Origin: Saprospiraceae bacterium
Lineage (GTDB): Bacteria; Bacteroidota; Bacteroidia; Chitinophagales; Saprospiraceae
DNA: 6,749 nt
Assembly: GCA_029262975.1 (NCBI GenBank)
Contig: JAJCYJ010001012.1
Location: forward strand, 1-6,749
Reading direction: 5' to 3'
Below are positions 6,233 through 6,749 of this stretch, piece after piece (the stretch's first letter is position 1; every line of letters begins with the position of its first letter). The notes under the pieces were generated by a model. It had not been told where the DNA came from, did not search any database, and was given only the letters and a program-made list of their open reading frames with translations. The position numbers were made by a program, and so were the translations under genes.

Positions 6233-6749
6233 TGAGGGAGTATTTAAATATTATAAAAATTGGCTTTGCGACGATACTATTGTTTGCAGTTACCTTCTTT
6301 GTAATAGCCTGGGATGTGCAGTGGGATCTCACTCCTGATAAAAGATACACATTGAATCCACTCGCTAAAGAGATGGTCAGAGAAGCATCTGAACCTATTA
6401 CCATCACCATTTATTTGGAAGGGTCGATACCAGCGAGTTTCCGAAATTATAAGACTTATGTAGATTATTATACTTCGGAATTAAGACGGTACGATCGAAA
6501 AGTGCAAATAGAATATAGAAACCCTACAGAAGGAGATGATTCCGTTGAGTTCAGACAGTTTCTGTCGTCCCGGGGCATTGAGCCCATCAGACGCCAGGTA
6601 GCGACCAAAGAAGAAGTTAATCTCAATTTGCTTTATCCATATCTCTCGATCCATAATTCAGAAGAGATTGTTTTTGTGAGTTTGTTAGAACCCCAAATCC
6701 AGGGAAGTGGCGAAGAAGAAAGTTTGCTGCGTTCCCAATTGACTTTTGA
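6232..6749 (+). CDS. gldG: Gliding motility-associated ABC transporter auxiliary protein GldG, N-terminal part
   Basis: An open frame of 172 complete codons plus two bases starts at the ATG 6232-6234, overlapping the gldF stop by one base, and runs off the window end without a stop. Residues 7-26 form a transmembrane helix or uncleaved signal anchor. They are followed by WDLTPDKRYTLNP (31-43), the typical GldG opening after the membrane segment ('DLT..KRyTLs'). Next come ITIYLEGSIPASF (58-70) and an acidic/basic periplasmic region including EFRQFLSSRGIEPI, all consistent with the GldG/ABC-auxiliary family. Full GldG proteins are about 550 residues, so about two-thirds is missing beyond the edge. 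The position directly after gldA and gldF supports the call. Its molecular role in the complex is not established. Confidence 0.88.
   Translation, partial: MREYLNIIKIGFATILLFAVTFFVIAWDVQWDLTPDKRYTLNPLAKEMVREASEPITITIYLEGSIPASFRNYKTYVDYYTSELRRYDRKVQIEYRNPTEGDDSVEFRQFLSSRGIEPIRRQVATKEEVNLNLLYPYLSIHNSEEIVFVSLLEPQIQGSGEEESLLRSQLTF

Overview
The window looks like a chromosomal segment from a member of the phylum Bacteroidota. Three things point there. It carries gldA, gldF and gldG, which are known from this phylum. The order ftsX - DUF3098 - uppP - truB is a familiar Bacteroidota arrangement. Start codons lack convincing Shine-Dalgarno sequences and intergenic DNA is AT-rich, which is also typical. 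A gliding or Saprospiria-like lineage is possible, but that is inference; no rRNA or other taxonomic marker is present.

Layout. (1) Bases 1-717, minus strand: the N-terminal 239 codons of a secreted or lipid-anchored glycerophosphodiester phosphodiesterase whose 3' end lies outside the window. (2) Bases 718-1347: a 630-base stretch with no credible gene. It holds a GC-rich island (about 969-1190) with two copies of a hairpin-forming repeat, then a rho-independent terminator at 1300-1328 serving the next minus-strand gene. (3) Bases 1348-1806, minus strand: a small outer-membrane beta-barrel protein. (4) Bases 1807-1977: a 171-base divergent promoter region. (5) Bases 1978-6749, plus strand: seven tightly packed genes, ftsX, a DUF3098 membrane protein, uppP, truB, gldA, gldF and a partial gldG. 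Neighbours overlap by 1 to 14 bases or are separated by only 2 to 6 bases, so one operon with translational coupling is likely.

How they fit together. Most of the plus-strand operon concerns the envelope. FtsX is the membrane half of the FtsEX divisome/peptidoglycan-hydrolase regulator. UppP recycles the undecaprenyl carrier lipid for wall synthesis. GldA, GldF and GldG form an ABC transporter-like complex needed for gliding in Flavobacterium. TruB (tRNA pseudouridine 55 synthase) is the housekeeping exception. The minus-strand genes are an outer-membrane protein and a phosphodiester hydrolase that probably acts outside the cytoplasm.

I did not find a clearly new biological system. The least explained piece is the repeat-bearing GC-rich island at 969-1190, followed by the physical fusion of the gldAFG set to the ftsX-uppP-truB operon.
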